64,000 nucleotides of DNA, from positions 234,654 through 298,653 of the forward strand of contig CAWFXW010000014.1 of assembly GCA_963819785.1 (NCBI GenBank), read 5' to 3'. Shown piece after piece: positions 36,814 through 46,567 of this stretch; positions within the stretch are counted from its first letter, which is position 1; the number at the start of each line of letters is the position of its first letter. The notes below the pieces were generated by a model. It saw only the letters and a program-made list of their open reading frames with translations, was not told where the DNA came from and did no database searches. A program made the position numbers and the translations under genes. This stretch comes from Palsa-504 sp963819785. GTDB taxonomy: Bacteria > Actinomycetota > Actinomycetes > Streptosporangiales > Streptosporangiaceae.

Positions 36814-37853
36814 GCATAGGCGCCGTAATGGCCGGAGCGCCCCTCGATGCCACCAACGTCGAGGGGCGGAGCCAGTGGCACCTCACTTGGCGGCGGCTGC
36901 GACAGGACAAGGTGGCGATGGTGTCGCTGGTCGTCATCCTGATCATGGTGGTGCTCGCCCTCGCCGCGCCCTTGTTCGTCTCCATCGTTCATCACCCGCC
37001 GAATGTCGCGTACCCGAACACCGGCGAGGACGCGGCGGGAAACCCCGTGGGGCCCGGTACCAGTGGCTTCTGGCTCGGCACCGATGGCACTGGCCGCGAC
37101 CTGTTCATCCGGATTCTCTACGGCGCGCGCATCTCGCTGTTCGTCGGCTTCGTCACCACCGCGCTCGGCGCGATCGCGGGCGTCACAGTTGGCCTGGTCG
37201 CCGGGTACTTCGGCGGGTTCGTGGACACGATCTTGGCCCGGTTCATCGACGCGGTTCTCGCGTTCCCATACATCGTGCTGGCGCTCTCGCTCGCGGTGGT
37301 GGTCGGTCCGAGCCTGACCGTGATCGTCGCGGTAATCGCGTTCTTCTCCTGGGCCGCCATCGCCCGGATCGTCCGTGGCCAGACCCTGTCGATAAAGGAG
37401 AAGGAATACATCGAGGCGGCCAGGTCGCTGGGCGCCGGCCCCTTCCGGATCATGTTCCTCGACATCCTGCCCAACCTGCTGGCGCCGGTGCTGGTGATCG
37501 CCACGTTGTACATCCCGACGGCCGTGGTGTTCGAGGCGACGCTCTCCTATCTGGGCCTCGGCATCCAGCCGCCGGTAGCGAGCTGGGGGAACATCCTGGC
37601 CGACGCGCAGAACTTCTACCAGCAGGCCTGGTGGTACGTGGTCTTCCCCGCAGCGGCGCTGCTCATCACCACACTCGCGTTCAACCTGCTCGGCGACGGG
37701 ATACGCGATGCGATGGATCCGCGCACCGAGCGGGTTCTCGCCGCCGGGCGGGACCGTCGGCGGCGGGCTAGGCGCAACAAGACCGCCGGTACTGGCGGCG
37801 CACTCGACGCGCCCGACGTGGCGCCCTTCGTGCCTCCGGCGGGGGGCAACTGA
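36810..37853 (+). CDS. oppC: Dipeptide/oligopeptide ABC transporter permease (C subunit)
   Basis: 347 aa. ATG overlaps the oppF stop (ATGA). OppC-type: N-terminal helix VSLVVILIMVVLALAAPLFV, extracytoplasmic loop with GTDGTGRDLFIRILYGARISL, five further membrane segments and the EAA loop EYIEAARSLGAGPFRIMFLDILPN that contacts the ATPases. The tail is basic and Pro/Ala-rich, longer than usual. Part of the inner-membrane channel with OppB. Confidence 0.9.
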
Positions 37854-37854
37854 C

Positions 37855-38820
37855 ATGGCCATGTTCGGGTTCCTGGTCCGGCGCATCCTGACCGGCATCG
37901 TGGTGATCTGGCTGGTCGCCACCGGCGCGTTCTTCTTGTTCTTCGCGCGCCCGGTCGACACGGTCGCGCGCCAGCTGGCCGGCCGTGCGGCCATCCCGCA
38001 GGTCATCAACACGGTGATCACCAACCTCGGTCTTAACCAGCCGATCATGGTGCAGTACTGGCACTTCCTCGACAACCTGCTGCATGGGGACCTCGGCTAC
38101 TCCTATTACACCCAGGAGCCGGTCGACACGATGCTGAAGCAGGACCTGCCGCCTACCATCTCCCTGGTGGTCGGCGGCTTGGTCTTGTGGCTGGTCGCCG
38201 GGCTGAGCGTCGGCATCATCAGCGCCACCAGACCCCGCAGCTTGTTCGACGGATCCTCCTCTGTCGCCGTGCTGATCGGCCTGTCGATGCCGGTGTTCGT
38301 AATCGGCGAGCTGCTGATCCTGGTCGTGTTCGTGCCGCTCAACAAGCACGGGTTCACCTGGATCCAGACCGGGTACGCGGGAATCTCCCAGGGGGTCGGC
38401 ACATGGGCGGGGCACATGATCCTGCCCTGGATCACCCTGGCGGCCGTGCAGGCCGCCGTCTACACCCGGCTGACCCGGGGCCAGCTACTCGATACGCTCG
38501 GCGAGGATTACATCAAGACAGCCAGGTCCAAGGGGATATCCGAGCGGCGGGTGATCTACCGGCACGGCGTCCGGGCCGCCCTCACCCCGGTCGTCTCGCA
38601 GCTGGGCGTGGACGTGGGCCAACTGCTCGGCGGCGTGATCGTGGTGGAGGTGGTGTTCGGCCTGGGCGGCCTCGGCCAGGTGTCGGTCGAGGCGATCTAT
38701 ACCGACAACCTGCCGGTGATCATCGGGTTCGTCGTCGTCGCGGCCGCCTTCGTGGTGGTCGCCAATATCATCGTCAACCTGGTCTACGCCGTGCTCGACC
38801 CCCGAGTACGGATCACCTGA
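37855..38820 (+). CDS. oppB: Dipeptide/oligopeptide ABC transporter permease (B subunit)
   Basis: 321 aa. ATG 37855 directly follows the oppC stop. FLVRRILTGIVVIWLVATG starts the first helix; LTRGQLLDTLGEDYIKTARSKGISERRV is the EAA loop; six membrane segments in all, with GGVIVVEVVFGLGGLGQVSVEAI as in DppB. The gene order D-F-C-B is less common than B-C-D-F. Here the binding protein remnant precedes oppD. Confidence 0.9.
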   Translation: MAMFGFLVRRILTGIVVIWLVATGAFFLFFARPVDTVARQLAGRAAIPQVINTVITNLGLNQPIMVQYWHFLDNLLHGDLGYSYYTQEPVDTMLKQDLPPTISLVVGGLVLWLVAGLSVGIISATRPRSLFDGSSSVAVLIGLSMPVFVIGELLILVVFVPLNKHGFTWIQTGYAGISQGVGTWAGHMILPWITLAAVQAAVYTRLTRGQLLDTLGEDYIKTARSKGISERRVIYRHGVRAALTPVVSQLGVDVGQLLGGVIVVEVVFGLGGLGQVSVEAIYTDNLPVIIGFVVVAAAFVVVANIIVNLVYAVLDPRVRIT

Positions 38821-38823
38821 ACC

Positions 38824-39585
38824 GTGTTTCATCGTGCTCCCGCCGCACGCGCCGCGCCGACTGCCCACCGGTCCGCGAGGTTCGCCCCCGACCGTGAGGT
38901 GTTCCGGCTCGCCCCGCCCGTAATCCTGTGGTGGGTCTGGCTTGCCTTCGTGATCGCCAACATCGTTGACTTCGCGATCCAGGGCGCCCCTGGATTGTCG
39001 ACGAGGTTCGTGATCGTGGTGGCGGGGAGCCTGGCCACGGTCACCGGGCTCGCCTACGCCCTAGCGCTCCGCCCGCGTGTCATCGCCGACCACGACGGCC
39101 TGGCGATCGTAAACCCGTTCCGTGACCATCGCGTTCCGTGGTCAGCGATCCAGACGGTGGACACCGGCGACTGGGTGCGGGTGCATTACGTTCTCCACGT
39201 GGACGCGCCCGGCGCCCAGGCCAGTGCGGCCGGTAAGTCAACTTCCTGCTGGGCTCTCTACGTCTCGGCCCGGACCAAGCGTAAGGCAGCCAGGCCGCCA
39301 CGCCCGCGGCGCGGCTGGCTCCGCCCTTCGCTGCCTGGCGCGCTCGACGAGGAGACGGGCTACACCGGAGGTCCGCGCCTGCCCGAAGATGCGAAATACC
39401 TGGCTTCGCTCCCGCCGGCCAAGGCCATCGCCGCCCGCCTGGCCGCGCGCGCGGCCAAGGTGCATGCCCGGGCCGGACATACCGGCACCGGACAGAGCTG
39501 CCCGGTGACGGCACGTTGGGCCTGGCCGCCACTGGCCGCCGTTACGGCGCCTGCGCTTGCGCTGGTCATCATCGCGCTTGCCTAG
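38824..39585 (+). CDS. PH-domain membrane protein (bPH_6 type)
   Basis: 253 aa, GTG start 4 bp after oppB. N-terminal two membrane helices (PVILWWVWLAFVIANIVDFA; FVIVVAGSLATVTGLAYALA), then a bacterial PH domain (LRPRVIADHDGLAIVNPFRD, VPWSAIQTVDTGDWVRVHY), and a C-terminal single helix WPPLAAVTAPALALVIIALA. Typical of small actinobacterial membrane PH proteins with no known role. Coupled to the transporter operon by position only. Confidence 0.75.
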   Translation: MFHRAPAARAAPTAHRSARFAPDREVFRLAPPVILWWVWLAFVIANIVDFAIQGAPGLSTRFVIVVAGSLATVTGLAYALALRPRVIADHDGLAIVNPFRDHRVPWSAIQTVDTGDWVRVHYVLHVDAPGAQASAAGKSTSCWALYVSARTKRKAARPPRPRRGWLRPSLPGALDEETGYTGGPRLPEDAKYLASLPPAKAIAARLAARAAKVHARAGHTGTGQSCPVTARWAWPPLAAVTAPALALVIIALA

Positions 39586-39736
39586 GCGTGGAAAGCGGCC
39601 CGTACCTACCCAATGACGAAAATGGGTAGATCTGCCGATGCCGTCGCCAGGACGTTTCGCGGAAGGTGGGCGATACGCAGGCCGACTGGACGGCGATCAC
39701 CATGGATCCGCAGCGATCCGAGGGAGGGAGATCATC

Positions 39737-40008
39737 ATGATCCTGGCCACCACGACCGTCGAGGACGTCGACCGATTCCTGCAGGTGTTCGGCACCAAGG
39801 GCGCCGACAAGCGCGCCCTGCACGGGTCGAAGGGTGCCACCGTGTTCCGTGACCCGGCCGAGGGAAACCGGATGTGGGTGCTGTTCGAGTGGGACGAGGA
39901 GGGGTGGGCGAAGTTCGTGTCCGACCCCGAGGTCCCGCCGATCCTGAAGGAAGCCGGGCACCTCGGCAAGCCCCAACCGGGTCGCTGCTCGGCCAGTACC
40001 CGGCGTAG
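39737..40008 (+). CDS. Small dimeric alpha/beta-barrel-like protein (frameshifted near 3' end)
   Basis: About 90 aa. ATG 39737 follows GGAGGGAG by 6 nt. The sequence MILATTTVEDVDRFLQVFGT, GATVFRDPAEGNRMWVLFEW and FVSDPEVPPILKEAG fits small ABM/EthD-type ferredoxin-like proteins, usually dimers that bind small hydrophobic molecules. The frame breaks at about 39975, after which GSLLGQYPA and TAG 40006-40008 follow in another frame; one missing base explains it. The next gene starts 14 bp later. Function unknown. Confidence 0.65.
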
Positions 40009-40022
40009 GCGAGGAGAGAACG

Positions 40023-41143
40023 ATGACCAGCGCCATCAGCCGTCCCGCCCGCGTCGGCCTGATCACCGACCAGACCGGGGCGCTCTCCTTCATGGGTATC
40101 GCCAACGTTAACGTCGCCAAGATGGTTGTCGACGACATCAATGCCCGCGGCGGCCTGCTCGGCCGTCCCGTTGAGCTGTACGTCGAGGACAGCGCTACCG
40201 ACGATGACATCGCGCACACGGCGGCCGCCCGGCTGGTCCGCGAGGCCGACGTCAACGTGGTCGTCGGTGGCATCTACAGCTCGACCCGGCAAGCGATCAA
40301 GCGCCCGGTGGTCGACGAGGCCGCGAAGCTCTACATCTACCCGGAGCAGTACGAGGGTCAGGAAAGTCATCCCCTGATCTTCTGCACCGGTCCGGTGCCC
40401 GCTCAGCAACTCGACCCGTTCATCCCCTGGCTGATGCAGGAGACGGGAGCGCGCAGGTTCTACCTGCCGTCGGCCGACTACATCTGGCCGCACGTGATGA
40501 ACAAGAGGGTCCGGGACCTTGTCACGTCACGGGGCGGCGAGATCGTGGGCGAGGAGTACTTCCCGCTCGACCACACCGAGTACGCCCGGGTCGTCGATGA
40601 CGTCATGGCGTCGGACGCCGAGGTCGTGTTCAACACGATCGTCCCGCCTGGGCTGACTCCGTTCCTCGCCCGGCTCCACGACGCCGGATTCATGGCGCGC
40701 GGCGGCCGGCTCGTGTGCACCTACTTCGACGAGAACTTCCTCAACCTCGTGCCCGCCGAGCACGTCGAGGGTCTCTACGGGTGCCTCGACTACTACCGTG
40801 ACGTCCCCGACCCGTTCAGCGTCGAGCTACTCAATCGCTACGACGCGCGGTACCCGGGCAGCGCGATGTTCACGGCAGGCTCGGCGTGCTCGGGTACGTA
40901 CCGGGCGCTCCGGCTGTGGGAGGCAGCGGTGACCGAGGCCGGGTCGCTCGACCAGGACGAAGTGATCGCCGCCCTCGACCATGCCAGCATCTCTGAGGGC
41001 CCGGGCGGCCGGCCGAGATGGTGCCGGGACAGCACCACGTGCGGATGAACATGTACATTGCACGCTCCGAGGCTGGCACCTTCAAGGTGGTCGAGAACCT
41101 CGGCTGCATCGACCCCGAGGAAGACCAGGTGGTGGCCGTCTGA
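40023..41143 (+). CDS. AmiC/UrtA-type periplasmic-binding-fold protein without signal peptide (frameshifted)
   Basis: About 374 aa of the type 1 periplasmic-binding fold related to urea/short-chain-amide binding proteins (VGLITDQTGALSFMGIANVN; DDINARGGLLGRPVELYVED; LIFCTGPVPAQQL). It starts directly with the first beta strand: no signal or lipobox precedes it. AmiC, the amide sensor that binds an RNA-binding antiterminator, is likewise cytoplasmic, so a sensor role is more likely than transport (inference). The frame breaks at about 41005; the natural end PAEMVPGQHHVRMNMYIARS through DQVVAV reaches TGA 41141-41143. No AmiR-like partner is seen. Confidence 0.75.
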
Positions 41144-41153
41144 CCGAGAGTGG

Positions 41154-41204
41154 TCCGGGCCGGTCCCGCTGGCTGCTAGACGCAGCCTCCGGGACCGGCC
41201 CGGA
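41154..41204. terminator. Bidirectional terminator hairpin
   Basis: Outer perfect 15-bp stem TCCGGGCCGGTCCCG (41154-41168) with its complement at 41190-41204, enclosing an inner 6-bp stem (GGCTGC 41171-41176, GCAGCC 41182-41187). Located between convergent genes ending at 41143 and 41211. Confidence 0.8.
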
Positions 41205-41210
41205 TTCCTG

Positions 41211-41747
41211 CTAGGGGAGGCGGCCGGTGAACGCCAGCATCTTGTCCTGCGGGCTGGCGTTGGCGGGGACCTCGACGGCCTCGGCCATCATCTTCTGGCC
41301 GAGTGGGTTGGTGCCGCGGAGCAGATCAGGCGGGACGTGGTGCAGGCCGATGGTCGTGGCCTCGACGGATTCTGGCGGGAGTGTCTCGTCGGCTCCGATC
41401 GAGCGGGCGAGATCCCAGCTATGGATCAGCAGGTCGCCGATCAGGAACCCGGCCAGGTCCTGCTTGGGGATCCCTCCGAACTCCGGGACATTCCCGGTGA
41501 GCCGCGCGGGATCCGAGAGCAAGGCGTCGAAGGCGGCCCGGATCCGGTCCCAGTCGTCGCCGGGGGCAGTGTCCGCGCCGATAAGGCCGCCGCCCTGGGC
41601 CTGCCAGCGAAGCGTATGGTCGACAAGCTGGCGAACGGTCCACTCGTCGCATGGCGTGGGCCTTTCCCACTGGCTGTCGTTGACCTGGCCGTAAACCTCG
41701 CTCCACTTGGCGGCGGCCTGACGCCAAAGATCCAACGGTCCGCTCAT
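41211..41747 (-). CDS. TIGR03086 family metal-binding protein
   Basis: 178 aa. DinB-like/mycothiol-dependent maleylpyruvate isomerase-like fold: PTPCDEWTVRQLVDHTLRWQ (first metal-His helix) and LIGDLLIHSWDLARSIGADE (second), exactly as in TIGR03086. ATG 41747 has GGGGG 5 nt upstream; GTG 41759 is also in frame. The family is common in mycothiol-making actinobacteria and its reaction is usually unknown. Divergent from the regulator at 41816 (gap of 68 bp), possibly its target. Confidence 0.85.
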   Translation of the reverse strand: MSGPLDLWRQAAAKWSEVYGQVNDSQWERPTPCDEWTVRQLVDHTLRWQAQGGGLIGADTAPGDDWDRIRAAFDALLSDPARLTGNVPEFGGIPKQDLAGFLIGDLLIHSWDLARSIGADETLPPESVEATTIGLHHVPPDLLRGTNPLGQKMMAEAVEVPANASPQDKMLAFTGRLP

Positions 41748-41815
41748 CTCATCCCCCACCTTGGTTCACTAACGGGTGTATATCATCCGGTACGCCTGGC
41801 GCATAAGGTGCTAGC

Positions 41816-44728
41816 GTGACTGCCCGCCCGCCGTCGGGAACGGTGACGTTCCTGTTCACCAGCATTCAGGATGCGCTGCGCCGGTGGGACGAGGCCCCGA
41901 CTGAGATGGCGGCCGCGCAGCGGGTCCACGACGCCATCGTGCGGGACGCGATCGTGGGACACGGCGGGCACGTGTTCGGCACCGACGCAGACGGCTTCTG
42001 CGCCGCCTTCGCGACGGCGGCGAGCGCGGCCGAGGCCGCAGTCGAGGCGCAGCGCAAGCTGCGCGCCGAGGCCACGATTGGCTTCGCGGTGCGGATGGCG
42101 CTGCACACCGGAGAGACCACGGAACGTGACGGCAGCTACTCCGGGAGCGAGGTCAACCGGGCAGCGCGGCTGATGGCGCTCGCGCACGGCGGGCAGGTCC
42201 TGGTATCGGACGCTACCGAGGTGCTGCTGCGCAACCGCCTGTCGCTACGGCCGCTCGGCGAGCACGTATTCCGCGGGCTGCGCGGGCAGATCTCGGTGTA
42301 CCAGGTCATCGCCGACGGTCTCCCGGCCGAGTTCCCGGTGCTCCACAGCACCGAATATCTCGCAGGTAACCTGCCGCGGCAGGTCACCTCGCTCGTCGGC
42401 CGCGACGACCTGGTGCGCCAAGGCGCCGAGCTCGTGCGCGACCGGCAACTGGTCACGCTGACCGGCGTCGGCGGGGTCGGCAAGACGCGGATGGCGCTGG
42501 AGGTCGGCGCCGAGCTGGCCGGGGAATTCCCCGACGGAGTGTGGATGGTCGAGCTGGCGACGGTTGGTGACCCGGGGTCGATCCCCGCCGCGATCGCGAC
42601 CGTGCTCGGGATCATGCCGCAGGGCGACACCCCGCTGATCACCACGGTCGCCGCCACGCTGGTCGGCAAGCGCATGCTGCTCGTCATCGACAACTGCGAG
42701 CACCTGCTGAGCGCCACCGGGTCGGCGATAGAGATGATCGTCGGCCACTCGGGCCACCTCAGGATCATCACGACCTCACGCGAGCCGCTCGGTGTGAACG
42801 CCGAGGCGGTGCTCGGCGTCTCGCCGCTGGCGGTCGCCGGCGGCACCGAATCCGACGCCGTCACGCTGTTCGTCGACCGGGCCCGCGCCGTACGCCGCGA
42901 TTTCGGGCTCGGTGACCCGGATACGGCGGCCGCGGTGACGGAGATCTGCGCCACGCTCGACGGTCTCCCCCTGGGCATTGAGCTTGCGGCCGCCCGCATG
43001 GCGGCCATGAGCGCGGTCGAGGTGCGGGACCGGCTCGCGGATCGCTTCCGCCTGCTGCAAGGGTCGACGCTGGGTCCCGAGCGCCAGCACACGCTGCGGC
43101 ATGCGGTGGCGTGGTCGTACGACCTGCTGACCGACGACGAACGCGAACTGCTCCGCACCACTTCGGTGTTCGCCGCCGGATTCGAACTGGCGAGCATTCA
43201 CGCCGTCGCCACGTGCGGCGATGTGGTCGACGTACTCCGCCATCTCGACTCGCTCGTGCGCAAGTCGCTCGTCGTGGCCGACCACAGCACGACCCGGACG
43301 CGCTACAGCCTGTTCGAGACTATCCGCCAGTTCGCCGAGGACCGGCTCGAGGCCGCCGGCGAGCTGACCGCGACCCGCGACCGCCACGCCACCCACTTCG
43401 CCGGAGAGGCCAGCGCCCGGTTCGACCGGTGGAACGGACCGGGTTGGCGGGACGCCGTCGACTGGGTCGACGCCGAGTTCGGCAACCTGCGCGCCGCCTT
43501 CAGGTGGAGCTCGGCCCGCGGCCACGTGGAGGTGGCGACGGACATCGCCGCGCACGCCGCGTTGATGGGCTTCTCGGTGCAGCTGTTCGAGACTCTCGCG
43601 TGGGCCGAGGAACTGCTCCCGGCGGCTTCCGCAGCCGACGTGTCCCGCCTCCCGCGTCTCTACGCTGCCGCCGGCTACGCCTGCTTCGCCGGCCGCGCCG
43701 AGGCTGCCAGGGCGAACGCGCACCGGGCCGTCGAACTGGAGGACGACGCCCGCTACGACCCGTGTGAGCCGGGGTACGCGATGTTCATCGAAGCCCTCGC
43801 CCAGGTCTACTGCGGTGACCTGGATCGCTACATCGAGCTGACCGGCGAGGTCGTGCGGCGCTACGGCAGCGACCGCGGCTACGGCCTCGCCTCGTACGTC
43901 GATGGCCTCCAGTCGGCAGGCCGGATCGAGGAAGCGCTGGCTCTCACCGAGGAATCGGTCGCCGCCGCCCGCCGGCTCGGCAACCCGTACTGGGTCGCTT
44001 ATGCGCTCTGGATCGCGGGCATGGCGTTCTCGCGCACGAACGCCCGGCGGGCGCTGGCGGCCTGGGAGGAGGGCGTCGCCTTCGTGCACGAGCACCGCAT
44101 CCACTTCTTCGAGGGCTTCATCGCCCGTGATGCGGCCCGCCTCAACACGTCGGACGGCGAGCCCGACGCGGCACTCGGGCTGTTCGCCGAGGCGATCGAC
44201 GCCTTCCACCGCGCGGGTAACGTGCCGCAGCTGATCATCACGCTCGCCAGCATCCCGGCGCTGTTCGAACGACTCGACCGGCTTGAGCCCGCGGCCATGC
44301 TCCTCGGCGCGATGTCGCGGGAATCCTCGAGCTTCCACCACGTCCCTGAGCTGGCCGAACTCGGCGACCGGCTCACCTCCAGGCTCGGCGCGACCAAGGC
44401 GGCCGAGCTGGCCGCGTCCGGCGCGGGCCTCGACCTCGACGCCGCCGCCGGCTACGCCCGCAGGCAAATCGACGCTGCTCGCCGCGACCCCCGACCGGGG
44501 CCGCGCGGCGTTCGCCCGGGTGGCCTGAGCAGGCGCGAGATCGACGTACTTCGCCTCGTAGCCGCAGGCCGCACGTCCGGAGAGATCGCTACCGAGCTGT
44601 TCATTTCGACACGCACCGCCGAGCACCACACCCAGAACATCTACACCAAGATCGGCGTGTCGAACCGTGCCGCAGCCACGCGCTGGGCCATGGCGCACAG
44701 CGTCGTGGACGGCGTCCTCCACGGCTGA
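41816..44728 (+). CDS. LuxR-family regulator with cyclase-like and NB-ARC domains
   Basis: 970 aa STAND-type regulator. Residues ~8-165: class III adenylate cyclase-like domain (GTVTFLFTSIQDALRRWDEA; HTGETTERDGSYSGSEVNRAARL). The first metal Asp of the usual FTDIE motif is Ser, so catalysis is unlikely. ~185-480: ATPase with P-loop GVGGVGKTRMALEVG and LLVIDNCEHLLSA. Then TPR-like helical repeats and a C-terminal LuxR helix-turn-helix (LSRREIDVLRLVAAGRTSGE, RTAEHHTQNIYTKIGVSNRA). GTG 41816. Likely integrates a small-molecule or nucleotide signal to control nearby genes. Confidence 0.88.
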   Translation: MTARPPSGTVTFLFTSIQDALRRWDEAPTEMAAAQRVHDAIVRDAIVGHGGHVFGTDADGFCAAFATAASAAEAAVEAQRKLRAEATIGFAVRMALHTGETTERDGSYSGSEVNRAARLMALAHGGQVLVSDATEVLLRNRLSLRPLGEHVFRGLRGQISVYQVIADGLPAEFPVLHSTEYLAGNLPRQVTSLVGRDDLVRQGAELVRDRQLVTLTGVGGVGKTRMALEVGAELAGEFPDGVWMVELATVGDPGSIPAAIATVLGIMPQGDTPLITTVAATLVGKRMLLVIDNCEHLLSATGSAIEMIVGHSGHLRIITTSREPLGVNAEAVLGVSPLAVAGGTESDAVTLFVDRARAVRRDFGLGDPDTAAAVTEICATLDGLPLGIELAAARMAAMSAVEVRDRLADRFRLLQGSTLGPERQHTLRHAVAWSYDLLTDDERELLRTTSVFAAGFELASIHAVATCGDVVDVLRHLDSLVRKSLVVADHSTTRTRYSLFETIRQFAEDRLEAAGELTATRDRHATHFAGEASARFDRWNGPGWRDAVDWVDAEFGNLRAAFRWSSARGHVEVATDIAAHAALMGFSVQLFETLAWAEELLPAASAADVSRLPRLYAAAGYACFAGRAEAARANAHRAVELEDDARYDPCEPGYAMFIEALAQVYCGDLDRYIELTGEVVRRYGSDRGYGLASYVDGLQSAGRIEEALALTEESVAAARRLGNPYWVAYALWIAGMAFSRTNARRALAAWEEGVAFVHEHRIHFFEGFIARDAARLNTSDGEPDAALGLFAEAIDAFHRAGNVPQLIITLASIPALFERLDRLEPAAMLLGAMSRESSSFHHVPELAELGDRLTSRLGATKAAELAASGAGLDLDAAAGYARRQIDAARRDPRPGPRGVRPGGLSRREIDVLRLVAAGRTSGEIATELFISTRTAEHHTQNIYTKIGVSNRAAATRWAMAHSVVDGVLHG

Positions 44729-45040
44729 CGGCCGGATTGAGCTGGTAACCCGGCGGCTGGAGCGCTGGTAGACGGCGGGAGGACGGTGTGCCAGCCTGGC
44801 AAGGTGATCCTCGACCGCCAGATGGAGCTGCGGCTGCAGGGACCGCTGCCGGCAGCCCTGACACTGAGGGCTGGTCAGGTCTGGCGAACCCAAAGTCCAC
44901 GAGATGTCCGAGCCGACCGGGGGAGTGGCCGACCGCCCGGCGACGACGCCCGGGACGCGAAAACGGCCGAGTGGGCGGGGCGTCACAGGGTCATCCGGTA
45001 ACCGCAAGTAGTCGAATGGCGTGCGTTGCCGCTCGTATGC
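44729..45040. other. Intergenic, nothing recognisable
   Basis: About 310 bp between the LuxR regulator and the convergent DDN-family gene. No protein, RNA or strong hairpin seen. Confidence 0.4.
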
Positions 45041-45598
45041 TTATGCATCGATTGGCATCGCCATGAATAACGCGCGCAACCCGGAGCTCGTCTCGCCGTC
45101 AACTGGCTCCAGCAGTACGACCGGGATGGTCCGCTGGCCCGCGCGCTGCTGGTACACCTGGTAGCCGTTGTAGTTGTCATTGACCAGGCGCCACAGTTCC
45201 TCACGCTCGGCGCCTTCGGCCTCACGCGGGTGAACCGGGATATGCCGACCGCCGACCTCGATCGTGACTGCATCTGGATGCGCGCGCAGGTTGTGGTACC
45301 AGGCCGGGTGATGGTCGGCGCCTGCTTTGGAGGCGACGATCACGTAGCCGTCGCCGTGCCGTGTATAAAGCAGCGGCGTGCTGCGCGGCTGGCCGGACCT
45401 GGCTCCCCGCGTGTGCAACAGCAATATCGGCTGCCCTGCGGCAACCGTCAGCCGCCCGCCGGTCAGCGGGATGAGGCGCCGGTCGATGACCGGGAATACG
45501 TTCACGAATAGCCAGCCGCCGAGCCGGGTCCGGGCAAACGCCTGCGCCGCCTTGTCGAACGGCGTCTTGTCCTGTTGCGCGCGGAATCCTCGCTGCAT
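45041..45598 (-). CDS. Deazaflavin (F420)-dependent nitroreductase family protein (DDN type)
   Basis: 185 aa. PF04075-type split-barrel protein: LLHTRGARSGQPRSTPLLYT, GYVIVASKAGADHHPAWYHN and LRAHPDAVTIEVGGR are the family signature, as in Mycobacterium Ddn. Uses F420H2 to reduce quinones or other hydrophobic acceptors at the membrane. ATG 45598. Stands alone; no F420 synthesis genes are in the window. Confidence 0.88.
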   Translation of the reverse strand: MQRGFRAQQDKTPFDKAAQAFARTRLGGWLFVNVFPVIDRRLIPLTGGRLTVAAGQPILLLHTRGARSGQPRSTPLLYTRHGDGYVIVASKAGADHHPAWYHNLRAHPDAVTIEVGGRHIPVHPREAEGAEREELWRLVNDNYNGYQVYQQRAGQRTIPVVLLEPVDGETSSGLRALFMAMPIDA

Positions 45599-45730
45599 AC
45601 GCCGAGGCTAGCCGGCCATGCGCTCGCCCTGGCATGCGCTCACCGGCCATGATGGCCTTGATGCCGTCGGCAACGGTCAAAGCGGGCCGGGCATGTGACG
45701 GCCCCTGTCGTCGATATGCGGGAGGACCAG

Positions 45731-46024
45731 ATGACCGACACGCTGGAGCAGATCAGCGCCTTGCTGCACGAGGCGGGCGAGACTCATCACCGCGTCTTCC
45801 GGATCGTCGACGGGGCCGACGACGACTGGGCGTCCTGGTACGCGCAGTGGCTGATCGATCTGTCGGAACTCCCGGATCTGCTGGGTGCCAGGCCCGTGCG
45901 CAGCGAGCTGATCTATCTGCTCGTCGGCCTCGACAAGCAATACGCGGGCGAGGCCCCCGGCGAACCCTGGGAAACCTACTACGCACGCCAGCTCCTGCGC
46001 CATTTCCGGCCATCAGGCAGCTGA
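45731..46024 (+). CDS. Small conserved hypothetical protein
   Basis: 97 aa, acidic. ATG 45731 follows GGGAGGA by 5 nt. MTDTLEQISALLHEAGETHH, DDDWASWYAQWLIDLSELPD and YYARQLLRHF give an all-helical, Trp-rich protein. From memory, similar small proteins occur widely in bacteria and are named only hypothetical. No partner gene is obvious. Confidence 0.6.
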   Translation: MTDTLEQISALLHEAGETHHRVFRIVDGADDDWASWYAQWLIDLSELPDLLGARPVRSELIYLLVGLDKQYAGEAPGEPWETYYARQLLRHFRPSGS

Positions 46025-46567
46025 GACCAGAACTGCGCGAAAGGCCTCCCATTTGCCAGCCTTATCTCCGGCTACTAGCAGGACCGCGTCCCGCCGGGGC
46101 CGGGGCCGCGCTGCAAGCGGGCCAGCCCCGGCGACCTTTCCAGATGGCCGGCCCCGGTTGGTGAGGACCAGGCAGTTGCGGTCCTCGCTGAGCGTGGCGA
46201 GGACGTCCGCGGTGACCTGCCGGGTGCGCTGCTCATCAGAGACCAGGTGCCGATGTGAGCACGCCACAGTGCGGACCAAGGTCCCGAGCGATGGGACATT
46301 TGGCTCCTGACGTGCAGCTTCTGGGCGGCGGAGTATGAAGCTCCGGGTGTGAACATCGGGCGTTCCAATGGGGTCGTGAGGGGGTGAGTTGAATACCCAG
46401 ACGTCGGCCGTGACGTCATCGCGGCCTCCGGACCCGCGCACACTGGACAACGAAATTCAGCGTAAGTGGTCTCGATGGTCGTTCCCTGAGGACGGCCGCA
46501 GATCGTGCTGGAGGGCGAGCCGTGACGAAATAAGGGCGCTCCGCGGGAATCTGAGGAGGGAAGATCA
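46025..46567. other. Gene-poor stretch holding a helicase remnant
   Basis: About 540 bp; only the minus-strand remnant described separately. The last 20 bp carry GAGGAGGGAAG, the ribosome site of the gene at 46568. Confidence 0.4.
46031..46270 (-). pseudogene. Possible remnant of a DEAD-box helicase
   Basis: On the minus strand RTRQVTADVLATLSEDRNCLV followed by LTN resembles the start of the second RecA lobe in bacterial type II/III restriction-type helicases (DVLAAL-GRNCLVLT). Two frames both carry pieces of what follows (GKVAGAG; GAGHLERSPG), and VLLVAGDKAGK comes later, so it is broken and very short. Confidence is limited by length. Confidence 0.35.

Noticed and set aside
41760..41815. 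Another copy of the catabolic operator motif (TATATCAT) before the LuxR regulator
   Set aside because: Only the TATCAT part matches; it lacks the extended 14-bp similarity.
42776..45007. 743-codon minus-strand open frame
   Set aside because: Shadow of the LuxR-family regulator on the plus strand; Arg/Gly-rich, no domains.
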